Below, piece by piece: positions 32,358 to 39,591 of a stretch of 56,612 nt of DNA. Position 1 is the first letter of the stretch, and each line of letters opens with the position of its first letter. Below the pieces are notes generated by a model. That model did not search any database. It was not told the origin of the DNA and worked only from the letters and a program-made list of their open reading frames with translations. Made by a program: the position numbers and the translations under genes. Source of the stretch: an uncultured Lachnospiraceae bacterium (GTDB lineage Bacteria; Bacillota; Clostridia; Lachnospirales; Lachnospiraceae); NCBI GenBank assembly GCA_910584585.1, contig CAJUBP010000031.1, positions 1-56,612 of the forward strand, in the 5' to 3' direction.

Positions 32358-34634
32358 ATGGAAACAGTAAAAGTAAGTAAGGGAAGACATTTTTTAAAAA
32401 AAGGAGACAGATTAAAGGGGCTGTTTGTTATTTTGCAGGGCAATGTCCGGGTCATTTCAGAGAATGACGAATTCCGCATGAATGCGGGAGGCATTGTGGG
32501 TCTGCCGGAGAGCCTGTCTGACAGTTATGTGTGCGAATATGTGGCGGAAACTGATTGTATGCTCTATGCGTTTCCTTACCGGACGGTGGAAGATTACAAG
32601 AAGATATTTACGGAAGATGAGAAGTATGTGGCGGTATTTGCCATGGGAGCGGCCCATCAGGCGGATATGATGCTGCGAAGATATGATACATTTTATAAGA
32701 AAGCCAGGGAATTCTACCGTTTTCTCTCTGAGAGTTTCGGAGAATATCAGAAGCTTTGCGGAGAACTTGAGATGCCGAAGAAGCAGATCGCCGGGCTGAA
32801 TACTCTGGCTCCGGTTGAGATTGAAGAGCCGATTCAGCCCTGGGTGGGGGCGTATTATGAACGGATGTCAGCCCTGCCCCTGGCCGCGCTGGATCAGCAG
32901 CTGGCAAGAGACTATGTGATTGGCACAGGCGCCATTTCCAACGCGGTTTTCTGGATGAGAAAGGCCATGGAGCTGGTGGGAACGGTGAAAAGCTATCTGA
33001 GAGAACATAAAGATCTTCTGCTGTCGGCAGCCCCGGAGAATCTTTTTCGGATGTACTTTGAACTGGCAAAAAAGGCGGCCTATGCCGGCGCGGATATCAG
33101 CGCGGTGCAGCAGAAAATTGCTGAATTAATAGATTTTGCAAGGAAAATCGGCTTTTACCCGGAACAATTGGTGAGTTCTAATTTGGAAGAGTATGAAAAT
33201 TATGATTTCACCCTTACGGCCCAGGCGGAAAGCGGCAGTCAGGAAGAAGAGGAAGTTGCAGAGCTTTATGAAGAGGGAATTGATTATCTGACAGAGATTC
33301 TGGAATATTCCGGCTGCCGGGAGGAAAAGGCTCAGAGTTTCCGGGCTTTGCTGAAAGAATATAAGAATCTGCCGGATATGCTTGCCACCACGGATGATGT
33401 GCGCAGGCTCCGCAGGAAAATTACCGACGATTTTTACGCCATTTATGAACTGTGTTTTTTCCATTCGCTGAATGGAGGCTACATGCCCACTTCCGTGAAA
33501 ATGTTTTTGAATTTCGGCTTTATGGATGAAGATCTGGCAGGTAAGGAGAACACCCGCAGCCTGTTTGAGGCGGCAGGCCGCATGAGGCGCTGCAAGGCAA
33601 GCAATGTTTATACCATATATGAGTGGCTGATGAGCATTTACCGGGGGGAAAATGAGCCTTCCAGGAACGAATTTGACATGGACTACACCGGTTATCTGAA
33701 CGAACAGAAAAAAACCGGCAAGATCACGGCGGCTCAGGTGCCTCTTCTGGCAAAGGATCGCCAGGAAAAACTAAAGTTCGAGATGCAGAATATGTTTGTA
33801 TCCACCAATCGGGCCACCTATGGGAAAATTTCCACATTCTGCCCCATTTTGTACAAGGACGATATTATCGGATCAGTGGAGCACATGCTGGTGACGGCGG
33901 AGAAGGCCAATGAAGCCTTAGATGAGATCCGTAAGATTGATTTCTCTCTGTTTTACCGGGAAGTAGGATTCTCAGATCCGGAACATGAAGTTAATATGGA
34001 GATGATTCAGAAGGAAGTGATTCCTTATATTATACTGATGCCCAATGCAGGAAGCAAAGCCATGATGTGGCAGGAGACGGCGGGCATTAAGAAAGATACC
34101 CAGGCCAGGTTTATCTTCCCTATTCTTACGGCGTCAGATGTAGGGGAACTGATGGTGGAGGTATGCGGCCGATTCCGCTGGGAGATGTGCCGCAAGATTC
34201 AGGGCGTTCGCTGGAATGATATTACAGAGGCTTCCCTGACTTCTGAGTACAACGATTATATCCAGTATTACCGGAAGAACCATGACTTGTCTGCAGACGC
34301 CAAGGAGAAGGTTAAGAATGCCCTTTACAAATCCAAAAATAATTACCGTGAAGTGTTTGTAAAGGATTACCAGAGCTGGATTCGCTATGAGTCCAAAGGC
34401 AGCTTCCGGCTGAATAAAGTGGCCAGAGACATTATTTTCCGGTACTGCCCCTTCAATAAGGCGATTCGGACGGAATTGAAAGTAAATCCCATGTACCGGG
34501 AAATGTTTGAGAAGTATGAAATCTTAAAAGACCGGAAGGCACGCCATATGCTGCTGTGGTATGACCGGTATCAGAAGAAGGGAGGCACTATTACCGAGGA
34601 ACTGCAGGTGAATAAGGACTTTTATGATTTGTAA
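32358..34634 (+). CDS. Cyclic-nucleotide-binding-domain protein, large
   Basis: A 758-residue cytoplasmic protein of unknown function. Residues 1-95 (GRHFLKKGDRLKGLFVILQGNVRVI, GGIVGLPESL) resemble the beta-roll sensor of CRP/FNR proteins. No helix-turn-helix follows. Instead there are about 650 mostly helical residues with no catalytic motif that I recognise. Distinct blocks are ELCFFHSLNGGYMPTSVKMF, YEWLMSIYRGENEPSR, MPNAGSKAMMWQE and WIRYESKGSFRLNKVARDI. I recall similar annotation (cNMP-binding plus unknown C-terminus) in Lachnospiraceae. AGGAGG lies before ATG 32358, and the HAAS membrane gene is directly upstream. It may link a small-molecule signal to a membrane partner; this is inference. 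Confidence 0.65.
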   Translation: METVKVSKGRHFLKKGDRLKGLFVILQGNVRVISENDEFRMNAGGIVGLPESLSDSYVCEYVAETDCMLYAFPYRTVEDYKKIFTEDEKYVAVFAMGAAHQADMMLRRYDTFYKKAREFYRFLSESFGEYQKLCGELEMPKKQIAGLNTLAPVEIEEPIQPWVGAYYERMSALPLAALDQQLARDYVIGTGAISNAVFWMRKAMELVGTVKSYLREHKDLLLSAAPENLFRMYFELAKKAAYAGADISAVQQKIAELIDFARKIGFYPEQLVSSNLEEYENYDFTLTAQAESGSQEEEEVAELYEEGIDYLTEILEYSGCREEKAQSFRALLKEYKNLPDMLATTDDVRRLRRKITDDFYAIYELCFFHSLNGGYMPTSVKMFLNFGFMDEDLAGKENTRSLFEAAGRMRRCKASNVYTIYEWLMSIYRGENEPSRNEFDMDYTGYLNEQKKTGKITAAQVPLLAKDRQEKLKFEMQNMFVSTNRATYGKISTFCPILYKDDIIGSVEHMLVTAEKANEALDEIRKIDFSLFYREVGFSDPEHEVNMEMIQKEVIPYIILMPNAGSKAMMWQETAGIKKDTQARFIFPILTASDVGELMVEVCGRFRWEMCRKIQGVRWNDITEASLTSEYNDYIQYYRKNHDLSADAKEKVKNALYKSKNNYREVFVKDYQSWIRYESKGSFRLNKVARDIIFRYCPFNKAIRTELKVNPMYREMFEKYEILKDRKARHMLLWYDRYQKKGGTITEELQVNKDFYDL

Positions 34635-34661
34635 ACTTGTGCTGCAGCGAATTTTCTATGC

Positions 34662-34859
34662 GAATACGGACGGAAAGGCAGGATGGCCCTTTGGCACGCA
34701 AACTGGGCAGCGTTCCGGCGAACTAACTGCTAACTACGGCTAAGGAAGTCAGGAAAGCCTTCCTTCCTAAGTCTACGTAAGCAGTGGATTTCGCCTCCAC
34801 TAAGAGCGCCCATGAATTGTTTGCTTAGCCAAAGGGCCATCCTGCCTTTCCTGTGTATC
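34662..34859 (-). repeat. Family A palindromic element, full copy A2
   Basis: This is the reverse-oriented partner of the copy at 9902. A perfect 24-bp stem joins 34672-34695 and 34828-34851. Compared with A1 (same reading direction) the arms differ at five positions, each matched by a change in the opposite arm. The inner CTAAGGAAG / CTTCCTAAG stem keeps the same single mismatch as A1, with a compensated A-T to G-C change. An additional outer stem, CTGCAGCGAA (34642-34651) with TTCGCTGTAG (34873-34882), encloses the unit. It lies between convergent genes. Confidence 0.85.
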
Positions 34860-34922
34860 GAAATATGGAGTGTTCGCTGTAGTACTGAGTTGAGAGTGTT
34901 TGAAGTTTTACAGCGGATCTAG

Positions 34923-35876
34923 TCAAATTGCGGTTAGAGTTAGCGTGAAGATCAGAGTGAGTCTTTCAGAGGATTCTCCGATATCGGAGGCGAAGGCGGA
35001 AATACCGGAGGCTCCCGGGGAACAGGAGGCGGTCAGGGAGCCGTGCATGGCCTCGGCCAGTGATTTGGCGATGGTCAGCCCAAGGCCTGTGCCGCTTCCG
35101 GTTCTGGCGGAATCCTGCATATAGAATCGTTCAAACAGGTGGGGAATGTCTTCTGGGGTAAGGGTTTCGGTGCCGTTGGCGAATTGAATGCGGATATTTT
35201 CCGGCTGCTCTTCGAAAGAGATCCTTAGAAAGCCGGTTCCGTAGCGGCTGGCATTTTGAAACAGGTTGGCAAAAATCCGTTCCAGGGCCTGGGGATCTCC
35301 CAGCGTCAGAACAGGGCGTGTTGGCAATGTCTGCGTTACGGTTATTTGCGCCTGCTCCAGAATCTGGTAATTGTCCAAAAGGGCTTCCCGAAGAATCCGG
35401 CAGACATCCGTCTGCTGCAGTTCTATTTTGTAATCGTGGGAGGACAGGCGGGAGAAATCATAGAATTGAGATACCAGATGTTCCATGGCGTGGGATTTCC
35501 GCTCTATGATTTCCAGTATTTCAGCAGTCTCGGAAGGTTCTGCCTGCTTTAGGAACTTTAAGTAACCGAGAATTACCGTGAGGGGCGTCCGCAAGTCATG
35601 GCTGATCTGTTCGATTTGGCGCTGAAATTCTTTCTCCCGTTTCTCATAATTCAGCCGTTCCCGGCGCAAATCTTCCAGCATATCGTTGACAGCATGCAGC
35701 AGTTTTTCCAAATCTTGATCCGGTGAGGCCAGATGCAGGATTTGGTTTTGGCTGAGATCTTTTTGAATTTCCAGAAGTTCCCGGCGGGCTTCTTTCAATG
35801 CGTGTTTGATCAGATGACAGCGCAGGGCGAAGAATCCGGCTGCAAAAATCAGAAAGGCAAAAAGCAGATAAATCAT
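34923..35876 (-). CDS. Sensor histidine kinase of the ABC-associated two-component system
   Basis: A 317-residue kinase. One N-terminal membrane helix (MIYLLFAFLIFAAGFFAL) is followed by a coiled linker, HisKA with QISHDLRTPLTVILGYLKFL (His about 103) and HATPase motifs (NLFQNASRYG, TGSGTGLGLTIAKSLAEAM). There is almost no extracellular domain, as in intramembrane-sensing BceS-type kinases, where the transporter does the sensing. ATG 35876 follows GGAGTG; GTG 35882 is less likely. It is the last of four minus-strand genes with permease, ATPase and regulator. A gap of 54 bases before it contains single ends of palindromes B and D. Confidence 0.88.
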   Translation of the reverse strand: MIYLLFAFLIFAAGFFALRCHLIKHALKEARRELLEIQKDLSQNQILHLASPDQDLEKLLHAVNDMLEDLRRERLNYEKREKEFQRQIEQISHDLRTPLTVILGYLKFLKQAEPSETAEILEIIERKSHAMEHLVSQFYDFSRLSSHDYKIELQQTDVCRILREALLDNYQILEQAQITVTQTLPTRPVLTLGDPQALERIFANLFQNASRYGTGFLRISFEEQPENIRIQFANGTETLTPEDIPHLFERFYMQDSARTGSGTGLGLTIAKSLAEAMHGSLTASCSPGASGISAFASDIGESSERLTLIFTLTLTAI

Positions 35877-35930
35877 AGGCACTCCATTCTGTAAGGCATT
35901 TTAAGATACGCTCTAGATCAGTTCCTAAGT

Positions 35931-36716
35931 TCAGATATCCTTTTTTCGAAGGGTGGCAATGGCCCAGAGGCCGAACAGCAGAGTTCCGATGGCGCCGGCA
36001 GTCAGGCATTTTGCCATGCCGGCTCCGGTGTCCCAGACTGTAATGCAGGTTGCGGTGGTAACCTGCATACCGGGGTGGGCCAGATCTTCAAAAAAATTGG
36101 CGGGCAGCCAGAGGGCCGCAGGCTGCAGGAATTCCAGCTTTATGCTCAAAAGGAACAGAACTTTAGGAATGCCGAACAGAATCAGGTACCATACCAGAAT
36201 TCCGAAAATACTCTGTTCAAACAGCTCCAGCAGGAAAATGCCCAAAACCGCTGCCGAGACGGCCACCAGAGAGACAGCCGGAATTTCCATAAGCAGATCC
36301 TGTAAAGTAACAGGGCCCTGTTGGGGCAGCAGCAATGCGGCACTGCCTGCGTAGACGGCCATCACAGGGATCAGCGCTAAGAATGAGGCAAACAGGCTGA
36401 TCAGGCATTTTCCCAGAAACAGGCTTGTGCGGGAAATGCCGTAAGCAATGCTGTTTTTTTGGGTGCCGTTTCTGGTCTCTCCCTCATATAAGATTGCGGC
36501 GATGGCAAAAGCGGTAATGCAGTAGAACATGGGCTGGCTCACCAGATTGGAATAGGAAAATGAGGTGGTGGCATAGCGGAATTCCGGGTCGAAGCGGTGA
36601 AACAGCCAGAGAACCAGATTAAATAAAAAGGTAAGGCCGGATAACGTCAGAGCAGTCAGGTAAATAGGCTTGGTGTGAAAGATTCGGTAGCATTCGCTTT
36701 TGATATAATTTGTCAT
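35931..36716 (-). CDS. ABC-2 type permease (bacitracin/lantibiotic-immunity-like)
   Basis: A 261-residue membrane protein with six predicted helices and an N-terminal MTNYIKSECYRIFHTKPIY, typical of BcrB/LanEG-type permeases. The loop LYEGETRNGTQKNSIAYGISRTSLFLGK is a recognisable ABC-2 feature. ATG 36716 has AAAGGAGG and overlaps the ATPase stop by four bases; the longer open frame upstream runs antisense-like through the ATPase gene and was discarded. With the ATPase it should form an exporter or flippase that removes a peptide antibiotic or lipid-targeting compound from the membrane. Confidence 0.85.
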   Translation of the reverse strand: MTNYIKSECYRIFHTKPIYLTALTLSGLTFLFNLVLWLFHRFDPEFRYATTSFSYSNLVSQPMFYCITAFAIAAILYEGETRNGTQKNSIAYGISRTSLFLGKCLISLFASFLALIPVMAVYAGSAALLLPQQGPVTLQDLLMEIPAVSLVAVSAAVLGIFLLELFEQSIFGILVWYLILFGIPKVLFLLSIKLEFLQPAALWLPANFFEDLAHPGMQVTTATCITVWDTGAGMAKCLTAGAIGTLLFGLWAIATLRKKDI

Positions 36717-37633
36717 TGTCTGCCTCCTTTTAAACGGATAAAATATTCTTCCAGTGAAGCGTGCCGCTGTTCCAGGCCCCGGATCAGGATGTTTTGCTGA
36801 GATGCAAGCTGGCTGTAGAATTCCGGCTCTCTCCCGGGGTTTGTAATCTCTATCCTGTGATCCGCAAGCACCCGGCAGGAATCTTCTGGCGCCTCCTGCT
36901 CTAACAGAGCCATGTAGCTCTGGGGATCGTTTACCAGAATCGACAGATAATTCCTGCATTGTTCCAAAAGCTTTTTCGCCGGCAGTTCTTCTAAGATTTG
37001 TCCTTTGTGGAGAAAACCGAAGGTATCGGCAGTCTGCTGCAATTCGGACAGGATATGGCTGGAAAGCAGTATGGTAATATTTTTCTCCTGGTTCAGCCGG
37101 CGGAACAGATTCCGAAGCTCGAGAATGCCGCTGGGGTCCAGTCCGTTGATGGGCTCATCCAGAATCAGCAGCTGAGGTTCGCTGATTAAGGCGATGGCAA
37201 GGCCCAGACGCTGTTTCTGTCCCAGAGAAAGGGTTCGGCATTTACAGTTTCGTTTTTCCCAGATGCCGGTGAGCTTTAAATATTCCTCCGCCTTTTCTTT
37301 GCCGGGCACGCCTTTTTGGATGCGGTAATATTCCAGCGTCTGTCCGGCAGTCATTCCCGGGAAAAATCCCGGCTGTTCGATGATGGTTCCTATCTGCCGG
37401 CGGCAGCGTCTCAGTTCTGTTTCCCCGGTTTTTCCAAACAGCAGGATTTCTCCGGAATCGGCGAAAATATGGCCTGCCAATAATTTTAAAAGAGTGGATT
37501 TGCCGGCGCCGTTATCGCCGATCAGTCCGTAAATGCTCCCTTTGGCTACATGGATGCTGACCTGGTTAAGAGCCAGAAGGGAGCCGTAAGATTTTACTGC
37601 GGATCTTGTCTCTATGACATATTCATGATGCAT
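36713..37633 (-). CDS. ABC transporter ATP-binding protein (BcrA-like)
   Basis: A 306-residue ATPase. Walker A GDNGAGKS, Q-loop IIEQPGFFPGMT, signature LSLGQKQR (the Q/R-rich variant of BcrA/LanF proteins), Walker B LLILDEPINGLDP and switch His in LLSSHILSEL. A C-terminal domain of about 90 residues is present, as in the BcrA/NatA group. The start is ATG 37633 with GGGAGG; an upstream in-frame start at 37672 adds 13 residues. It overlaps the permease by four bases. The 170-base gap to the regulator gene holds a 71-bp inverted repeat. Confidence 0.9.
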   Translation of the reverse strand: MHHEYVIETRSAVKSYGSLLALNQVSIHVAKGSIYGLIGDNGAGKSTLLKLLAGHIFADSGEILLFGKTGETELRRCRRQIGTIIEQPGFFPGMTAGQTLEYYRIQKGVPGKEKAEEYLKLTGIWEKRNCKCRTLSLGQKQRLGLAIALISEPQLLILDEPINGLDPSGILELRNLFRRLNQEKNITILLSSHILSELQQTADTFGFLHKGQILEELPAKKLLEQCRNYLSILVNDPQSYMALLEQEAPEDSCRVLADHRIEITNPGREPEFYSQLASQQNILIRGLEQRHASLEEYFIRLKGGRQ

Positions 37634-37665
37634 AACAGTTCCTCCCTGAATATAAGTTTTGAGGA

Positions 37666-37740
37666 CTTTCACAATAAATTTTCTCCATGTTCAGCCTGCC
37701 GTCAGGCGGGCCCCATGGCCGTTCATATTGTGAAAGCTTT
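37666..37740. repeat. Inverted repeat in the leader of the ABC ATPase gene
   Basis: CTTTCACAATA (37666-37676) pairs with TATTGTGAAAG (37726-37736). Inside are CCATG/CATGG and GCCTG-CCGT-CAGGC. The right end also forms a perfect 14-bp palindrome, GTGAAAGCTTTCAC (37730-37743 region). It could be an operator for the adjacent regulator or another mobile palindrome. Confidence 0.5.
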
Positions 37741-37803
37741 CACGTTTCTTTGAATATCATACAAGTTTGATATTTAATTAGTCATAAAGAACTTTTAAAG
37801 AAG

Positions 37804-38496
37804 TTATAAAGTTTCGCAGAGTTTAAAGCCTATCCCGTAGACGGTCTGTATGTACTCTTCTTTGGGGTCTGCCGCCTTAAGTTTTTTGCGCAGATTGCTG
37901 ACGTGGACGTTGACGGTGTTGTTTTCCCCGTAATAGCCGCCCTTCCATACCAGTTCGTAGAGACGCTCCCTGGAATATACTTTTTCCGGCGTCTCAAGGA
38001 AAAGCTGCAGCAGGTCAAATTCCCTTGCAGTCAGAGACAGTTCGGCGCCGTTGACCAGGACTTTCCGGGTCTCGGGGCAGAGGGTAAGATGCTTGCAGGA
38101 CAAAAGGGAGGAAGAAGGGGTGGATTTGCGGCTTCGCCGGAGGGCTGCCTGAATGCGGGCGGCCACCTCTTCCGGTTCAAAAGGCTTGGTGATGTAGTCG
38201 TCGGCTCCCGCAGTCAGCAGCGCTACCTTGTCCTGGAGAGAGCCTTTGGCGGAAAGAATCAGCACCGGCGTGTCGCTGTGCATGGTTTGGCGGATTTCGG
38301 CCAGCAAATCTTCCCCGGAAAGTCCCGGAAGCATAAGATCCAGCAGGATTAAATCCGGCGCCTCCCGCTCCAGCAAAAGCCGGGCCTCTGTGCCGGAATA
38401 AGCCTGGACTGCGGTATAGCCGGCGGCTGTAAGGATCTTGGCCAGTAAGAGATTGATGTCCGGCTCATCTTCGATGATCAGTATATGGTATGGCAT
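37804..38496 (-). CDS. OmpR/PhoB-family response regulator
   Basis: A 230-residue transcription factor. The receiver domain has IIEDEPDIN, the phospho-acceptor in LILLDLMLPGLSGE and the Lys in DDYITKPFEPEE. The winged-helix domain shows LTAREFDLLQLFLETPEKVYSRERLYELVW and VNVHVSNLRKKL. ATG 38496 has GGAGGTG; the longer open frame starts within palindrome B2. It should work with the kinase at 34923 and control the ABC genes that follow. A 14-bp GTGAAAGCTTTCAC palindrome in the next gap is a candidate binding site. Confidence 0.92.
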   Translation of the reverse strand: MPYHILIIEDEPDINLLLAKILTAAGYTAVQAYSGTEARLLLEREAPDLILLDLMLPGLSGEDLLAEIRQTMHSDTPVLILSAKGSLQDKVALLTAGADDYITKPFEPEEVAARIQAALRRSRKSTPSSSLLSCKHLTLCPETRKVLVNGAELSLTAREFDLLQLFLETPEKVYSRERLYELVWKGGYYGENNTVNVHVSNLRKKLKAADPKEEYIQTVYGIGFKLCETL

Positions 38497-38525
38497 AAAG
38501 ACACCTCCGAAATAAGACGTTCTAA

Positions 38526-38640
38526 AGTATGTCTTAAAGTTCATTCCCGCAATCTGCCGCTTTCGAGCGTGTTTGAAAAATCATTTCCGCAATCTGCCGC
38601 TCCAGAGGGCGTTTGCAGAAATGAATTTTAAGACATATTT
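38526..38640. repeat. Family B palindrome, copy B2, with 40-bp tandem repeat
   Basis: ATGTCTTAAAGTTCATT (from 38529) pairs with AATGAATTTTAAGACAT (ending 38635) at 16 of 17 positions. Inside, TCATT(C/T)CCGCAATCTGCCGC begins two tandem copies of about 40 bases at 38541 and 38581. The same segment forms the right arm of B1 at 54767. It lies in the leader of the response regulator gene. Confidence 0.65.
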
Positions 38641-38641
38641 C

Positions 38642-38791
38642 AAAAATAGAAGAGGCCAGCGGGGGAGCCACTGGCCTCTTCATGAGGGGAGTATAAATAA
38701 TTAATAAGGGGTATAACTTAGTAAGAAAAATTTCAGAAGGTGAAATCCTCCTTACAAATGCTATTATAGTACAGCTTGTCAGAAAATGCAA
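38642..38791 (-). ncRNA. Candidate small RNA or attenuated leader upstream of the regulator
   Basis: On the minus strand TTGCAT (38786-38791), 17 bases and TATAAT (38763-38768) form a promoter. A strong hairpin, AAGAGGCCAG / CTGGCCTCTT (38650-38680), then CTATTTTTG, would end the transcript after about 115 bases. No start codon follows its GTAAGGAGG. It may be a free small RNA, or a leader with read-through into the regulator gene. Only sequence signals support it. Confidence 0.4.
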
Positions 38792-38900
38792 GAGGAAAAT
38801 GAAAAAAATTTAAAAAAATTTTTTGGACTGATTTTTTGAATAAAAAAGGATTCTTTATCAGATACTATGAGGGCAGTAAAGAATTAGGAGGAAAATTAAA

Positions 38901-39101
38901 ATGGCAAAAAACAGCAATATGCAGAACAAGAGCACAAACGGAACCAACGAAGCTGGAAGCATGAAGAATACAACTTCTCAGAACAGCACCAAGAATGCAT
39001 ATTCCCAGAACAGCACCAAGAATTCTTCTTCTCAGAACAAGTCCAGCAATAAGGCAAGCAATGAGAGCGGCTCCAACTGCCATGATTCTTACGAGAGATA
39101 A
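38901..39101 (+). CDS. Small Asn/Ser/Lys-rich protein
   Basis: A 66-residue, very hydrophilic, low-complexity protein with two to three SQN(S/K)(T/S)(K/N)N-type repeats and a CHDSYER end. AGGAGG lies eight bases before the ATG and a clear terminator follows (39143-39178), so it is likely a real gene. The composition resembles small spore or coat-associated proteins of clostridia. A TGAATA and CAGATACTA pair about 40 bases upstream could be a sporulation-sigma promoter, but the match is loose. Function unknown. Confidence 0.6.
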   Translation: MAKNSNMQNKSTNGTNEAGSMKNTTSQNSTKNAYSQNSTKNSSSQNKSSNKASNESGSNCHDSYER

Positions 39102-39178
39102 TTGACAAAAAGAAAGAAAACTGCATAATATAATAATGTAGAAACAGATTACCGGAAAGTGATTTCCGGTAATCTGTT
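39102..39178 (+). terminator. Terminator hairpin between 38901 gene and rhodanese gene
   Basis: AACAGATTACCGGAAA (39143-39158) and its perfect complement (39163-39178) around GTGA, followed by TTATAC. TTGACA at 39102-39107 with TAATAT 18 bases on lies before it, so the hairpin could also attenuate the rhodanese gene. Confidence 0.75.
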
Positions 39179-39204
39179 TTATACTCTGTTTAAGGAGTGA
39201 TGTT

Positions 39205-39501
39205 ATGGAGTTTCAGACAATCGGCATCCGGGAATTTAATGAATACCGGAAACGTCCCGATGCCTGGGTGATAGATTTGCGCAGCAAAGAGGAATTTGAG
39301 GACGTTCATGTGGAGGGAGCCAGAAACATACCTTATGAAGAACTGGAAATGTTCCGGAAATATCTGCCCAAGGATAAACTCTACCTCTTATACTGCGACA
39401 GAGGTTCCAGCAGCCTGATGGCGGCAAAGGAACTGAGCCGGGAGGGCTATCGGACAGCCACGCTGGTGGGCGGTATAAATACTGTCCTGCAAAAACAATA
39501 A
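39205..39501 (+). CDS. Rhodanese-like domain protein
   Basis: A 98-residue single-domain rhodanese. Visible are the family elements VIDLRSKEEFEDVHVEGARNIP (split at the Asp-Leu-Arg turn) and the active-site loop LLYCDRGSSS, with the catalytic cysteine that carries a persulfide. It is cytoplasmic with no signal peptide. Such proteins transfer sulfur to acceptors such as cyanide or thiolated partners; the acceptor here is unknown. TAAGGAG precedes ATG 39205 and a terminator follows at 39512. Confidence 0.9.
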   Translation: MEFQTIGIREFNEYRKRPDAWVIDLRSKEEFEDVHVEGARNIPYEELEMFRKYLPKDKLYLLYCDRGSSSLMAAKELSREGYRTATLVGGINTVLQKQ

Positions 39502-39511
39502 AATGATTGAC

Positions 39512-39561
39512 AGCCGGGAGGTGAGAAGATAATATATTCATAGAACCTTCCGGCTATTTTT
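39512..39561 (+). terminator. Terminator of the rhodanese gene
   Basis: AGCCGGGAGGT (39512-39522) pairs with ACCTTCCGGCT (39545-39555), with a T-rich tail ATTTTTG. Confidence 0.75.
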
Positions 39562-39591
39562 GTGCAAATGGAAGTGATAGGGAGACAGAAC

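Noticed and set aside
36717..36959. Extended N-terminus for the ABC-2 permease
   Set aside because: It lies inside the ATPase gene and has no family similarity; ATG 36716 has AAAGGAGG.
38534..38791. Minus-strand 85-codon frame
   Set aside because: It crosses a promoter, a terminator and palindrome B2, and no ribosome site fits.
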